Positions 47,202 to 57,207 of a stretch of DNA of 64,000 nucleotides are shown piece after piece; within the stretch, counting starts at the first letter, position 1; each line of letters begins with the position of its first letter. A program made the translations under genes and the position numbers. The DNA comes from Allotamlana fucoidanivorans (GTDB lineage: Bacteria; Bacteroidota; Bacteroidia; Flavobacteriales; Flavobacteriaceae), in the NCBI RefSeq assembly GCF_006265225.1, contig NZ_VDCS01000004.1, positions 62,001 through 126,000 of the forward strand, in the 5' to 3' direction. Below the pieces are notes generated by a model. The model was not told the DNA's origin. It saw nothing but the letters and a program-made list of their open reading frames with translations, and ran no database searches.

Positions 47202-49469
47202 TTAAGCATTTTGCTTCTTAATCAAATTTAAAGCAGAACCTTCTTTATACCATGCTATTTGAGCCTCATTGTAGGTATGATTTAAGGTAATCACATCCTT
47301 TGAACCATCAGCATGCACCACTTCTAGGGTTAATGGCTTATTAGGTGCAAATTCATTTAAATCTAAGAAATTAAAGGTATCATCTTCTAGAATTAAATCA
47401 TAGTCAGATTCATTGTCAAATGTCAACCCTAACATCCCTTGCTTTTTCAGGTTAGTTTCGTGGATACGTGCAAACGACTTCACAATAACTGCCGCCACCC
47501 CTAAATGTCTAGGCTGCATGGCTGCATGCTCACGAGACGATCCTTCTCCATAATTATGATCGCCCACTACTACTGTTTTAATACCCGCTTTTTTATAGGC
47601 ACGTTGTACATCTGGCACACCGCCGTACTCTCCCGTTAATTGGTTTTTAACAAAGTTTGTTTTTTGATTAAAAGCATTAACAGCACCTATTAGGGTGTTA
47701 TTTGAAATATTATCTAAATGACCTCTATAACGTAACCATGGTCCTGCCATAGAAATATGGTCTGTGGTACATTTACCAAAGGCTTTTATTAATAACTTAG
47801 CTCCTGTAATAGAGTCTCCAATAGGTTCAAAGGGAGTTAATAGCTGTAACCGTTCTGAATCTTCTTTTACTTCAACCTGAACATGACTTCCATCTGCTTC
47901 AGGCTCCAAATACCCATTATCTTTAACTTCAAAACCTTTTGGAGGTAGTTCCCATCCTGTTGGTTCATCTAACATGACCTCTTCACCATTTTCATTAATC
48001 AGTTTATCTTTTAACGGATTAAAATCTAAACGCCCAGCAATGGCAATAGCTGCTGTTAATTCAGGAGAAGCTACAAAGGCATGCGTATTTGGATTACCAT
48101 CAGCACGTTTAGCAAAGTTCCTATTAAAAGAGTGCACAATACTATTTTTAGGGGCATTTTTAGGATCACTATATCTTGCCCATTGCCCAATACAAGGGCC
48201 ACAAGCGTTGGTAAATATTTTTGCATCTAGTTTTTCAAAAACTTCTAAAATACCATCTCTTTCAGCCGTATAGCGCACTTGTTCGGAACCAGGATTAATA
48301 CCAAATTCAGCTTTTGTTTTTAAATTTTTATCTAAAGCCTGTTGTGCAATAGAAGAAGCTCTTGATAAATCTTCATAAGAGGAGTTGGTACAGGAGCCAA
48401 TCAACCCCCATTCTACTTTTATAGGCCAATCATTTTCTTTGGCTTTTTTTGTCATGGATTCACCTACTTCTGTAGATAAATCTGGTGTAAATGGTCCGTT
48501 TAATAAAGGGCCTAACTCTGATAAGTTAATTTCAATGACCTGATCAAAATATGCCTCAGGGTTGACATAAACTTCGTCATCAGCAGTTAAATATTTTCTA
48601 ATCTTATTAGCAGCATCCGCTACATCTTCTCTATCTGTTGAACGTAAATAACGTTCCATTGAATCATCATAACCAAAAGTAGATGTTGTAGCTCCTATTT
48701 CTGCCCCCATATTACATATTGTTCCTTTTCCGGTACATGACATGGACGTAGCTCCAGGACCAAAATATTCTACAATAGCACCTGTCCCGCCTTTTACCGT
48801 AAGAATTTCAGCCACTTTAAGAATAACATCTTTAGGTGCTGTCCAACCCGATAATTTACCCGTTAACTTCACACCAATTAATTTAGGAAACTTAAGTTCC
48901 CAAGCCATGCCTGCCATGACATCAACCGCATCAGCACCTCCAACACCAATAGCTAGCATCCCTAATCCTCCTGCATTTACCGTATGCGAATCCGTACCAA
49001 TCATCATACCTCCTGGAAATGCATAATTTTCAAGAACAACCTGATGAATAATACCTGCTCCTGGTTTCCAGAAACCGATTCCGTATTTATTAGAAACCGA
49101 TTCCAAGAAATTAAAAACCTCACTGCTTACATTGTTGGCATGTTTTAAATCTTTAGCGGCGCCTTCTTTAGCTTGAATTAAATGATCACAGTGTACCGTA
49201 GTTGGCACGGCTACCTTAGCTTTACCTGCCTGCATGAACTGTAACAAAGCCATTTGAGCCGTTGCATCTTGACACGCTATTCTATCTGGCGCAAAGTCTA
49301 CATAATCTTTTCCTCTTATAAAAGCTTTTGATGGTGTTCCATCCCATAAATGAGAATATAAAATTTTCTCAGATAGCGTTAATGGTTTCCCAACAATCTC
49401 ACGGGCTTTATCAACACGTGCTGCCATGTTGGTATAAACACCTTTTATCATATCAATGTCAAATGCCAT
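47202..49469 (-). CDS. aconitate hydratase (mitochondrial-type)
   Basis: Interconverts citrate and isocitrate in the TCA cycle using a 4Fe-4S cluster. The 755-residue protein has the cluster Cys in [12 protein letters not shown] and the CGPC pair in ACGPCIGQW, the substrate-binding Arg/His of SSREHAAM, and the swivel domain (about 600-740). It resembles eukaryotic mitochondrial aconitase more than E. coli AcnA in length. The ATG at 49467-49469 ([12 protein letters not shown]) is chosen over a TTG-started extension of ten residues. It lies just after acnB on the same strand, with a terminator between. Confidence 0.93.
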   Translation of the reverse strand: MAFDIDMIKGVYTNMAARVDKAREIVGKPLTLSEKILYSHLWDGTPSKAFIRGKDYVDFAPDRIACQDATAQMALLQFMQAGKAKVAVPTTVHCDHLIQAKEGAAKDLKHANNVSSEVFNFLESVSNKYGIGFWKPGAGIIHQVVLENYAFPGGMMIGTDSHTVNAGGLGMLAIGVGGADAVDVMAGMAWELKFPKLIGVKLTGKLSGWTAPKDVILKVAEILTVKGGTGAIVEYFGPGATSMSCTGKGTICNMGAEIGATTSTFGYDDSMERYLRSTDREDVADAANKIRKYLTADDEVYVNPEAYFDQVIEINLSELGPLLNGPFTPDLSTEVGESMTKKAKENDWPIKVEWGLIGSCTNSSYEDLSRASSIAQQALDKNLKTKAEFGINPGSEQVRYTAERDGILEVFEKLDAKIFTNACGPCIGQWARYSDPKNAPKNSIVHSFNRNFAKRADGNPNTHAFVASPELTAAIAIAGRLDFNPLKDKLINENGEEVMLDEPTGWELPPKGFEVKDNGYLEPEADGSHVQVEVKEDSERLQLLTPFEPIGDSITGAKLLIKAFGKCTTDHISMAGPWLRYRGHLDNISNNTLIGAVNAFNQKTNFVKNQLTGEYGGVPDVQRAYKKAGIKTVVVGDHNYGEGSSREHAAMQPRHLGVAAVIVKSFARIHETNLKKQGMLGLTFDNESDYDLILEDDTFNFLDLNEFAPNKPLTLEVVHADGSKDVITLNHTYNEAQIAWYKEGSALNLIKKQNA

Positions 49470-49496
49470 ATAATTTCTTTTTTTTTGGGTTATCCT

Positions 49497-49504
49497 CAAA
49501 TTTA
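49497..49504 (-). promoter_or_regulatory. -7 box of the aconitase gene promoter
   Basis: On the minus strand TAAATTTG matches TAnnTTTG, 27 bases before the ATG. It lies in the gap between the aconitase gene and the acnB terminator. Confidence 0.35.
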
Positions 49505-49625
49505 CTAAAAAAATAGAACTTATTTAGAATGAAAAATATCATAAAACATTTAAAAACATATCTTCATACATTCTGAAAATGTTACCCAAATATTTGAGCT
49601 TTGAAGTAGAAACACCTAAAACAGG

Positions 49626-49658
49626 AAACAAAAAAGCCCGAGTAAACACTCGAGCTTT
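49626..49658 (-). terminator. intrinsic terminator of acnB
   Basis: On the minus strand AGCTCGAGT pairs with ACTCGGGCT across GTTT, with one T-G pair, and TTTTTTGTTT follows. It is about 26 bases past the acnB stop. Confidence 0.65.
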
Positions 49659-49683
49659 CCATTATGAATTTATAACCTTTCGA

Positions 49684-52461
49684 TTAATTAGCCAACAACT
49701 TATGAGATGGCTTAAATTTAGTTAAATTAATACCTTCAACTGCCTTTTCATATTCTGCTAAATTAGGTGTTCTCCCTAAAATAGTAGATAGCACTACCAC
49801 AGGCGTAGAAGATAATAACGATTCTCCTTTTTTCTCATCAGAATCTTTTACCACACGCCCTTGAAATAAACGTGTAGAAGTAGCCATCACCGTATCACCA
49901 GGCTCTGCTTTTTCTTGATTCCCCATACAAAGGTTACACCCTGGACGCTCTAAGTACAACATATTTTCATACGAAGTACGTGCCGCAGCCTTAGGAGCAT
50001 TATCATCAAATTCAAAACCTGAATATTTTTGTAATACCTCCCAGTCGCCTTCAGCTTTCAACTCATCTACAATATTATAGGTAGGAGGTGCAACCACTAA
50101 TGGTGCTTTAAATTCTACCTTACCATTCTGAGATTCAATATTTTTAAGCATCTGTGCTAAAATCTTCATATCTCCTTTATGCACCATACATGAGCCTACA
50201 AAACCAAGATCTACTTTTTTCACTCCACCATAATAAGAAAGCGGTCTGATGGTATCATGCGTATAACGTTTTGAAACGTCTTCATTATTTACATCTGGGT
50301 CTGCAATCATAGGTTCAGCAATAGCATCTAAATCAATCACGACTTCTGCATAGTATTTAGCATCAGCATCCGGCGTAAGCGCTGGTTTGGCACCTGATTT
50401 GATTTCAGTAATTCTATCATTGGCTTTATCAATTAAACCTTGAAGTACCTTTTGGGCATTATCCATACCCTTATCAATCATGATTTGGATTCTGCTCTTA
50501 GCTATTTCTAAAGATTCTATTAAGGTTTCGTCTTCAGAAATACAGATTGATGCTTTTGCCTTCATTTCTGCCGTCCAATCTGTAAATGTAAAGGCTTGAT
50601 CGGCAGTTAAAGTTCCAATATGTACCTCTATAATTCTGCCTTGGAAAACATTCTCTCCTCCAAATTGCTTTAACATTTGTTGCTGTGTTGCATGAACCAC
50701 ATCACGGAAGTCCATATAACTTTTCATTTCTCCTTTAAACGTTACTTTTACAGACTCAGGAATTGGCATTGATGCCTCTCCTGTTGCCAAAGCTAATGCT
50801 ACGGTACCTGAATCTGCACCAAATGCTACACCTTTAGACATTCTGGTATGTGAGTCGCCTCCAATAATAATATCCCAATCACTTACGGTAATATCATTTA
50901 AAACTTTATGAATTACATCGGTCATAGCTGGATAGTTTCCTTTAGGATCACGAGCAGTAATTAAACCAAAATCATTCATAAACTGCATTAATTTTGGAAT
51001 GTTAGCCTGTGCTTTTTTATCCCAAACTGAAGCGGTATGACATCCTGATTGGTAGGCTCCGTCAACAATTGGAGAAATCACGGTAGCTGCCATGGCCTCT
51101 AATTCCTGAGACGTCATTAATCCCGTTGTATCTTGTGACCCTACAATATTAACTTCAACACGAACATCAGAACCAGCATGTAATGTTTTACCTGGTGTAG
51201 TTCCTACAGCATTCTTGTTAAATATTTTTTCAACAGCGGTTAACCCTTGTCCGTCATGAGAAATCTCTTTTGAAGGTGCAAATACCATAGGTGCTTCTAT
51301 ACCTAAAATTTTGGCCGCAAAGGTTTGAATCTTTTTACCGAATACTACGGCATATGACCCACCAGCTTTTATGAACTCTACTTTTTGTGGTGTTAATGAC
51401 GCTGAGATATCCATTAACTCCTCATCACCTTTATATAATTTTTTCTCTTTAGTATTGATTGTTAAAACAGTACCCGTTTCAACAGAATATACCTGCTCTA
51501 GTATAGGATCACCGTTAGCATCAACTACAGTATTTCCGTCTGCATCTTTTTTACTTTTCCAGTTTTTAAGATCAATCCCTATACCTCCAGTTACACCAAC
51601 TGTAGTTAAAAATATTGGAGAAACACCATTGGTTCCTGCAATAATAGGAGCAATATTAATAAATGGTACATACGGACTCGCTTGAATACCTGTCCATAAT
51701 GCTACGTTGTTTACGCCAGACATTCTTGATGACCCAACGCCCATAGTTCCTTTTTCTGCAATAAGCATAACACGCTTATCGGGATGTTCTTCTTTTAAAG
51801 CGGTAAGTTCCTGTTGCATGGCCTTATTGTGTTCAAAAATACACTGACCATGTAACTCTCTATCTGATCTGGAGTGTGCATCTCCTCCTGGTGACAATAA
51901 ATCTGTAGAAATATCTCCTACGCCAGCAATATAAGTTACCACTTTGATTTCTTCTGCTACTTCAGGAAGTTTGGTAAAAAACTCGGCCTGAGCATAGCTT
52001 TCTAAAATAGCTTTAGCAATAGCACTACCAGATTTATACGCTTCTTCTAAACGCGCTGTATCTGCATCATATAAAAATACTTGAGTTTTAAGAACCTCAG
52101 CGGCTTCTTTCGCAATAGTGTTATTATCTCCTAAGGCTAAATCTAACAATACTTCAATAGATGGACCACCTTTCATATGAGATAATAATTCAAATGCAAA
52201 GGTTGGAGTAATTTCTTCTACATCTGATTCTCCAAGAATAATTTTCTTTAAAAACTGCGCCTTTACACCCGCAGCACTCGTAGTACCTGGTAAGGTATTA
52301 TAAATAAAGAATTTTAATGAGTCTTCACGATGTGGGTTATTTAAGTCTTCAATTTGTGAAATAATTTCACTTAGTAATTCTGCCCCTTCAATTGGTTTAG
52401 GGTGAAGCCCCAGCCCTTTTCGCTCTTCGATCTCCTTGATGTAATCGCTGTATGTGTTCAT
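49684..52461 (-). CDS. acnB: bifunctional aconitate hydratase 2/2-methylisocitrate dehydratase AcnB
   Basis: A 925-residue member of the AcnB branch, with an N-terminal HEAT-like domain and the swivel domain moved to the N-terminal side. It starts MNTYSDYIKEIEERKGLGL. The AcnB cluster cysteines are seen in VGSCMVHKGDMK and GCNLCMGNQ. AcnB also accepts 2-methylcitrate-derived substrate and can bind mRNA in E. coli. A second, unrelated aconitase gene directly follows. The 350 bases upstream of acnB hold no visible gene. Confidence 0.94.
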   Translation of the reverse strand: MNTYSDYIKEIEERKGLGLHPKPIEGAELLSEIISQIEDLNNPHREDSLKFFIYNTLPGTTSAAGVKAQFLKKIILGESDVEEITPTFAFELLSHMKGGPSIEVLLDLALGDNNTIAKEAAEVLKTQVFLYDADTARLEEAYKSGSAIAKAILESYAQAEFFTKLPEVAEEIKVVTYIAGVGDISTDLLSPGGDAHSRSDRELHGQCIFEHNKAMQQELTALKEEHPDKRVMLIAEKGTMGVGSSRMSGVNNVALWTGIQASPYVPFINIAPIIAGTNGVSPIFLTTVGVTGGIGIDLKNWKSKKDADGNTVVDANGDPILEQVYSVETGTVLTINTKEKKLYKGDEELMDISASLTPQKVEFIKAGGSYAVVFGKKIQTFAAKILGIEAPMVFAPSKEISHDGQGLTAVEKIFNKNAVGTTPGKTLHAGSDVRVEVNIVGSQDTTGLMTSQELEAMAATVISPIVDGAYQSGCHTASVWDKKAQANIPKLMQFMNDFGLITARDPKGNYPAMTDVIHKVLNDITVSDWDIIIGGDSHTRMSKGVAFGADSGTVALALATGEASMPIPESVKVTFKGEMKSYMDFRDVVHATQQQMLKQFGGENVFQGRIIEVHIGTLTADQAFTFTDWTAEMKAKASICISEDETLIESLEIAKSRIQIMIDKGMDNAQKVLQGLIDKANDRITEIKSGAKPALTPDADAKYYAEVVIDLDAIAEPMIADPDVNNEDVSKRYTHDTIRPLSYYGGVKKVDLGFVGSCMVHKGDMKILAQMLKNIESQNGKVEFKAPLVVAPPTYNIVDELKAEGDWEVLQKYSGFEFDDNAPKAAARTSYENMLYLERPGCNLCMGNQEKAEPGDTVMATSTRLFQGRVVKDSDEKKGESLLSSTPVVVLSTILGRTPNLAEYEKAVEGINLTKFKPSHKLLAN

Positions 52462-52812
52462 AAAACTTTCAATGTATTAAGAATAAAGGCTTCTAATGGT
52501 AAAACTATCAAAGGCCTTAAAAGTGTTTCAAATGTTTATTTTAAAAAAGTTCCGCAAAATATGAAATAAATTCAAAGTTCTAAAAATAAACCCCATATTA
52601 AAACTACGTATTTATACTTAATTATATAAGTTTCATAATTCTCAATATTGTTTAGTGATTTTCTATTTTTTAGGATATATTAATGAAGATTCTCTAATGT
52701 GGTGTATTTGAATTTTTAACATACTAATTGCTGTAGGCTCAATGGCATGAAGAAGTCCTTATATTAAGTGCAATACATCACTAGACTCCATAAAATTGAC
52801 ATTCATTTACAT
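52462..52812. other. 350-base gap with no visible gene
   Basis: Both strands were read between acnB and the acyltransferase. No open frame with family resemblance, tRNA, clear terminator or consensus promoter was found. It must hold the acnB promoter, but I cannot place it. Confidence 0.5.
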
Positions 52813-53952
52813 CTATCGATTAAGCATAGCTTTTAATGCTGGTAAATCTCTTAAGTTCATCAATGGTTTTTCGTAATATTTATAAAGTAAACGCGCTAAT
52901 AAAAAGGCTAACGCCCAAAAGCTCAACACAACGCCTATTTTACCATACCAAGGTTGTAGTGCCACATCAATAAAAGTCTGTAATGGTAATAACACTAACG
53001 AATAATTAACCAAATATAAACCATAAGACCATACACTTATTTTTGTAATTGTGTTTCTAAATCTTTTTCCTGTTTGCCAATTTATAAACACAGGAAATAA
53101 AAACAAGAGACTTACGGACACTAGAGGCAAATAAAATAGGTTATAAAACAAAGGTGTATTTGATGGTAACATATCTAGCATAAAAATTAGGGCATGCATA
53201 CTTACAAATACAATGACACCAATACTTAAAAATAAAAACCTATGGCGTTTTATAAAATCCTGATATTTTTTATAACATAATGCCATAATAAAACCGTAAT
53301 AAATACTGTCTATTCTATAAATAACAACCTTACGCAGGGCGTGACTCCAATCTTTATTAGACATAACACCATGGCTTAAATGAAAATCAATCCTTGCTAA
53401 GCTGATTAAAACAATTACAATCATTACCGTAATCATATAGGCTTTTAAAGCATTTTCATTTCTAAAAAATTGCAATAAAATATAAAGTATTAAAGGCCCA
53501 AAAATATAAGCGTACTCTTCAATAGACAAGCTCCAAGCTTCTGTGAAAAAATCGGGATGTGGTGATGAAAAATTCTGTAAAAACAAAAAATAATCGCCAA
53601 TACCTTGTATAGTCTCGCCATTTAATATACCAACTAAAATGATATTTAAAATGAGAATTAAAAAGTAGTTAGGTATAGTTCTGAACCATCTTCGTAATAA
53701 AAAATAAAACAAATGTGAATAACTTGTATGGCCTTTCTCTATTTGCTTGATTAAAATACCTCCAATTAAATACCCGCTTAACACAAAAAACAAATCGACA
53801 CCAATAGCTCCAAAAAACTGAATAATGGTTAATAAAATATGTGTTGTATTTGGAAATAATAGCAGGGAAGAATGCGAAAACAACACCAATAATATGGCCG
53901 ATGCACGTAAAACATCTAAACCAAAAATTCTATGGTAATAATTTATCAGCAA
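52813..53952 (-). CDS. acyltransferase 3-family membrane protein
   Basis: A 379-residue protein with about ten membrane helices. It starts MLINYYHRIFGLDVLRASAI, with the catalytic-type His in LVLFSHSS and FFVLSGYLIGG, the normal signature of the OafA/NodX O-acyltransferases. These move acetyl or other acyl groups onto surface polysaccharide or peptidoglycan. No polysaccharide cluster flanks it, so the acceptor is unknown. It lies 23 bases after the MoxR gene. Confidence 0.87.
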   Translation of the reverse strand: MLINYYHRIFGLDVLRASAILLVLFSHSSLLLFPNTTHILLTIIQFFGAIGVDLFFVLSGYLIGGILIKQIEKGHTSYSHLFYFLLRRWFRTIPNYFLILILNIILVGILNGETIQGIGDYFLFLQNFSSPHPDFFTEAWSLSIEEYAYIFGPLILYILLQFFRNENALKAYMITVMIVIVLISLARIDFHLSHGVMSNKDWSHALRKVVIYRIDSIYYGFIMALCYKKYQDFIKRHRFLFLSIGVIVFVSMHALIFMLDMLPSNTPLFYNLFYLPLVSVSLLFLFPVFINWQTGKRFRNTITKISVWSYGLYLVNYSLVLLPLQTFIDVALQPWYGKIGVVLSFWALAFLLARLLYKYYEKPLMNLRDLPALKAMLNR

Positions 53953-53975
53953 AAGTACATGAAACTAATAGCCCC

Positions 53976-54929
53976 TTAAAACAAACTCTTTATAATATGT
54001 TCTTCAGCAATACCTTCAGCTTCAGCTTTATAGTTTTTAATGATTCTATGTCTTAAAATACCATAAGCTACCGCCTGCACATCTTCTATGTCTGGGGAAA
54101 ATTTACCGTGAATAGCCGCATGTGTTTTAGCGGCTAATACTAAATTTTGAGATGCTCTTGGACCAGCTCCCCAATCTAAATAGGTTTTAACCAATTCTGA
54201 AGCAGACATTGAATTAGGCCTGGTTTTTCCAACCATACTTACCGCATATTCAATGACATTATCAGCTACAGGAATGCGACGAATTAAATGTTGAAATTCA
54301 ACAATCTCTTCGGCTTTAAACAGAGCATTTACTTTACTGGGCGTATCATTCGTTGTTGCTTTTACCACTTGCACTTCTTCCTCAAAAGTTGGATAATCTA
54401 AATAAATAGCAAACATAAAACGATCGAGCTGCGCTTCTGGTAACGGATAAGTTCCTTCCTGCTCTATGGGATTTTGCGTTGCCAATACAAAGTAAGGCAA
54501 GCTCAACTCATAATGATGTCCAGCCACTGTAACAGCACGTTCCTGCATAGCCTCAAGTAAGGCTGCCTGTGTTTTAGGAGGTGTTCTATTTATTTCATCA
54601 GCCAATATAATATTTGAAAATATAGGGCCTTTTATAAACTTAAAGTGACGATTTTCATCTAGAATTTCACTACCTAGAATATCGCTTGGCATTAAATCTG
54701 GTGTGAATTGAATGCGCTTAAAATTTAATCCTAAAGCTTGCGCTATGGTGTTTACCATTAAGGTTTTTGCCAATCCCGGCACACCTATAAGCAGCGAATG
54801 ACCTCCTGAGAATATGGAAATTAAAATCTGATTAACAACCTCTTCTTGCCCAATAATAACTTTAGAGATTTCAGATTTTAAGGCTTTAAATTGTTTTACG
54901 AAGGTTTCAATAGCGGCAACGTCAGACAT
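53976..54929 (-). CDS. MoxR-family AAA+ ATPase
   Basis: A 317-residue chaperone-like ATPase. It has Walker A GVPGLAKT (49-56), Walker B and sensor residues in LADEINRTPPKTQAALLEAM, and ATQNPIEQEGTYPLPEAQ with the MoxR insert. The start is MSDVAAIETF (54927-54929); an extension of seven residues overlaps the upstream region. Partners such as DUF58 or VWA proteins often follow MoxR but are not next to it here. It is 5 bases after the SurA-like gene, so they are likely cotranscribed. Confidence 0.93.
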   Translation of the reverse strand: MSDVAAIETFVKQFKALKSEISKVIIGQEEVVNQILISIFSGGHSLLIGVPGLAKTLMVNTIAQALGLNFKRIQFTPDLMPSDILGSEILDENRHFKFIKGPIFSNIILADEINRTPPKTQAALLEAMQERAVTVAGHHYELSLPYFVLATQNPIEQEGTYPLPEAQLDRFMFAIYLDYPTFEEEVQVVKATTNDTPSKVNALFKAEEIVEFQHLIRRIPVADNVIEYAVSMVGKTRPNSMSASELVKTYLDWGAGPRASQNLVLAAKTHAAIHGKFSPDIEDVQAVAYGILRHRIIKNYKAEAEGIAEEHIIKSLF

Positions 54930-54934
54930 ATATT

Positions 54935-56389
54935 TTACTTTTTTAACCAATTACCAGAAAAATCACAGTCTCTATGTTCTCCGCTAATCTTTATGTAAGT
55001 ATCTAATATTTTTTCCTCTTGCCAAGTTTCAATAGCCTTTATTTTTTTCTCTTCCAAGGCCAGCTCCTTTATTTTCAGATAGTCGCGAGCATAATCAGCA
55101 GCATGTTCATCAACTCTATCAGTAACTCGTAAAATTTTAAATTTCACTTTACCTGTTCTATCTTCTTCTTTTAAAACAAGGCTTACTTCCTCATCTTTTA
55201 AGTTCTGAATCTGTGAATATAACTCTGGATCCATTCTAGTCAACTCAAAACTATAATCTTGTGTTGTTGGGTTTATCAATTGTCCGCCATCATTTTTGGT
55301 TTCTTTTTCATCACTAGCCTCTCTAGCCGCATCCGCAAATGAAATATCGCCATCAACAATACGTTGTCTTACTTTTTCTAAACGCTCTTTTGCTTCAAGA
55401 ATAGCTTCATTAGACACTTTAGGTGTTAACAAAATATGCGCAACATCATACTCTTCCCCTCTAATCTTTTCTACGGTTACAATATGATAGCCATAATCGG
55501 TTTCAAAAGGATCTGAAACTTCACCTTCTTGCAATGAGAATGCTACTTGCCTAAATTCTTTTACCATTTTAGGTTTTTTTCTGTCTAGCGTGTATTTTCC
55601 TCCACGACTCGCTGAACCAGGATCTTCTGAATACAGCACAGCTTTTGAACGAAAACTGGCTCCGTTCTCAATAATATCAGCCTTAAACTGCTCTAACCTA
55701 TCAATAATTTTTTGCTTTGCTTCTTCTGAAACTTGCGGTTCTGCTATAATCTGAGCCACCTTTAACTCAGTTCCAAATGTAGGGCGTTCATCTTCAGGAA
55801 TTTTGTTGAAAAAATCTCTAACTTCCTCTGGTGTGATCTCTACTTCTTCAACAATTTTTTGTTGCATTTTTGATGCTAACTGATTGGCCTTATTGATTTC
55901 AAACATTTCTTCTCTAAAACTCGCCTCATCCTCCTTTTTATAAAAAGCCAATAGTTTTTCCATAGAACCATTGGTTTGCTGTAAAAACTGTTGAATTTGA
56001 TAATCTACATTTCGTCTAATTTCAGCATCAGAAACTAAAATACTATCTTGTATGGCATGGTGCGCATACAATTTGTCTTCCAATAATTTACCAAATAGTT
56101 GGCAAGGTTCAATGTTATCTATATTAACGCCCTGTGCTTTTAATTGCAAATAGGTTTTATCAATATCAGAATCTAACACAATATAATCACCTACCACTGC
56201 GGCTACGCCATCAACTTTTATGGCATTCACTGCTTGGGAAGTATCTACTTTCTTTGTAACCTCTTTTTCTTCCTTTTCTTCAATAATTTCTTGCGAGAGT
56301 ATGACATTAACAGAAACTAAGGTCACACATAACATCAATAGGTTTTTCAATTTATTTATAGATTTCAAATTGGTTGTTTTTAATAGCAT
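54935..56389 (-). CDS. SurA-like periplasmic peptidyl-prolyl isomerase
   Basis: A 484-residue exported protein with a signal-like N-terminus. A SurA N-terminal helical domain (about 55-190) is followed by a parvulin domain near 195-310 (RGGKYTL...VSDPFETDYGYHI). A second, weaker one extends to about 390 (VAHILLTPKVS, NDGGQLI). The ATG used overlaps the previous gene by 38 bases. A TTG at 56366-56368 gives a cleaner signal peptide (MKSINKLKNLLMLCVTLVS) and a shorter overlap, so the start is uncertain. It probably assists outer-membrane protein folding. Confidence 0.85.
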   Translation of the reverse strand: MLLKTTNLKSINKLKNLLMLCVTLVSVNVILSQEIIEEKEEKEVTKKVDTSQAVNAIKVDGVAAVVGDYIVLDSDIDKTYLQLKAQGVNIDNIEPCQLFGKLLEDKLYAHHAIQDSILVSDAEIRRNVDYQIQQFLQQTNGSMEKLLAFYKKEDEASFREEMFEINKANQLASKMQQKIVEEVEITPEEVRDFFNKIPEDERPTFGTELKVAQIIAEPQVSEEAKQKIIDRLEQFKADIIENGASFRSKAVLYSEDPGSASRGGKYTLDRKKPKMVKEFRQVAFSLQEGEVSDPFETDYGYHIVTVEKIRGEEYDVAHILLTPKVSNEAILEAKERLEKVRQRIVDGDISFADAAREASDEKETKNDGGQLINPTTQDYSFELTRMDPELYSQIQNLKDEEVSLVLKEEDRTGKVKFKILRVTDRVDEHAADYARDYLKIKELALEEKKIKAIETWQEEKILDTYIKISGEHRDCDFSGNWLKK

Positions 56390-57200
56390 CTTTAGTGATA
56401 TCTTTTTCTAATTGCCTAATTAACTCTAATTTACGTTTGTTTACAACAATTTGTTTAATTGTTGGTTTAACATATTCTAGAGGAGCTGTTTCATTACGCA
56501 ATAAAATATCATTTATTTGCATCAAATATACTCCTAATGAATCTTTGAGTTGTATAAAATTAGATTTTTTTAACAGTTCACTTTTGTTTTCTTTTGTAAC
56601 TACAGGAATTTTATCAATAACATGACTCAACCGTATCCAGATAGAATCATTCAGTGAATAGGATTTAAATTGAATTGAAATAGAATCTAAATTCCTTTTA
56701 TCATCTTCATTATAGCGCTCAAAACGTTTTTTAATAGTAGTATAATCTATAATGTTATCATCTAAATGAATATACCTAAATTTTAAAAGTTCTTCATTTA
56801 GCTTAAAAACTTCCTTGTTTTTATCATAATAAACTTCTGCTTCTTCTTTTGAAACCGAAGTATCTATACTTCTGTTTACTAAGGCTTCCAGATACGCCTT
56901 TGCATATAAATCATTCTTATACTCAACAACCAACTTATTAAAAGCGTCTTGCTTTTCCTGACTCAAATTAAGTTTAGCTCCATCTACCAACAACTGCTTG
57001 GTTGCCCAATTATTAATAAAATTTTGAACAAGCAAAGTACTATCTTGTTTTGATGTACCGTCTTTTACCAAATTCTTTATATCATCATAATACAAAAAAG
57101 TATCATTCACTCTGGCCACAACGTGCTCTTCCTGTGATTTTTTTATAAAATCGCAGGAACAGACTAACACTAATAATAGAAGACTTAATTTAATTTTCAA
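56352..57200 (-). CDS. SurA-N-like lipoprotein lacking a rotamase domain
   Basis: A 282-residue lipoprotein with lipobox LVCSC near 12-16. The rest is helical and Lys/Glu-rich, resembling the chaperone-like N-terminal domain of SurA/PpiD proteins (VVARVNDTFLYYDDIKNLV). No parvulin active-site sequence can be seen, so it is probably a chaperone partner rather than an isomerase. Its 3' end overlaps the next gene. Its start is 7 bases after the preceding PPIase stop, so it is part of one operon. Confidence 0.75.
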   Translation of the reverse strand: MKIKLSLLLLVLVCSCDFIKKSQEEHVVARVNDTFLYYDDIKNLVKDGTSKQDSTLLVQNFINNWATKQLLVDGAKLNLSQEKQDAFNKLVVEYKNDLYAKAYLEALVNRSIDTSVSKEEAEVYYDKNKEVFKLNEELLKFRYIHLDDNIIDYTTIKKRFERYNEDDKRNLDSISIQFKSYSLNDSIWIRLSHVIDKIPVVTKENKSELLKKSNFIQLKDSLGVYLMQINDILLRNETAPLEYVKPTIKQIVVNKRKLELIRQLEKDITKDAIKNNQFEIYK

Positions 57201-57207
57201 ATCCGGT

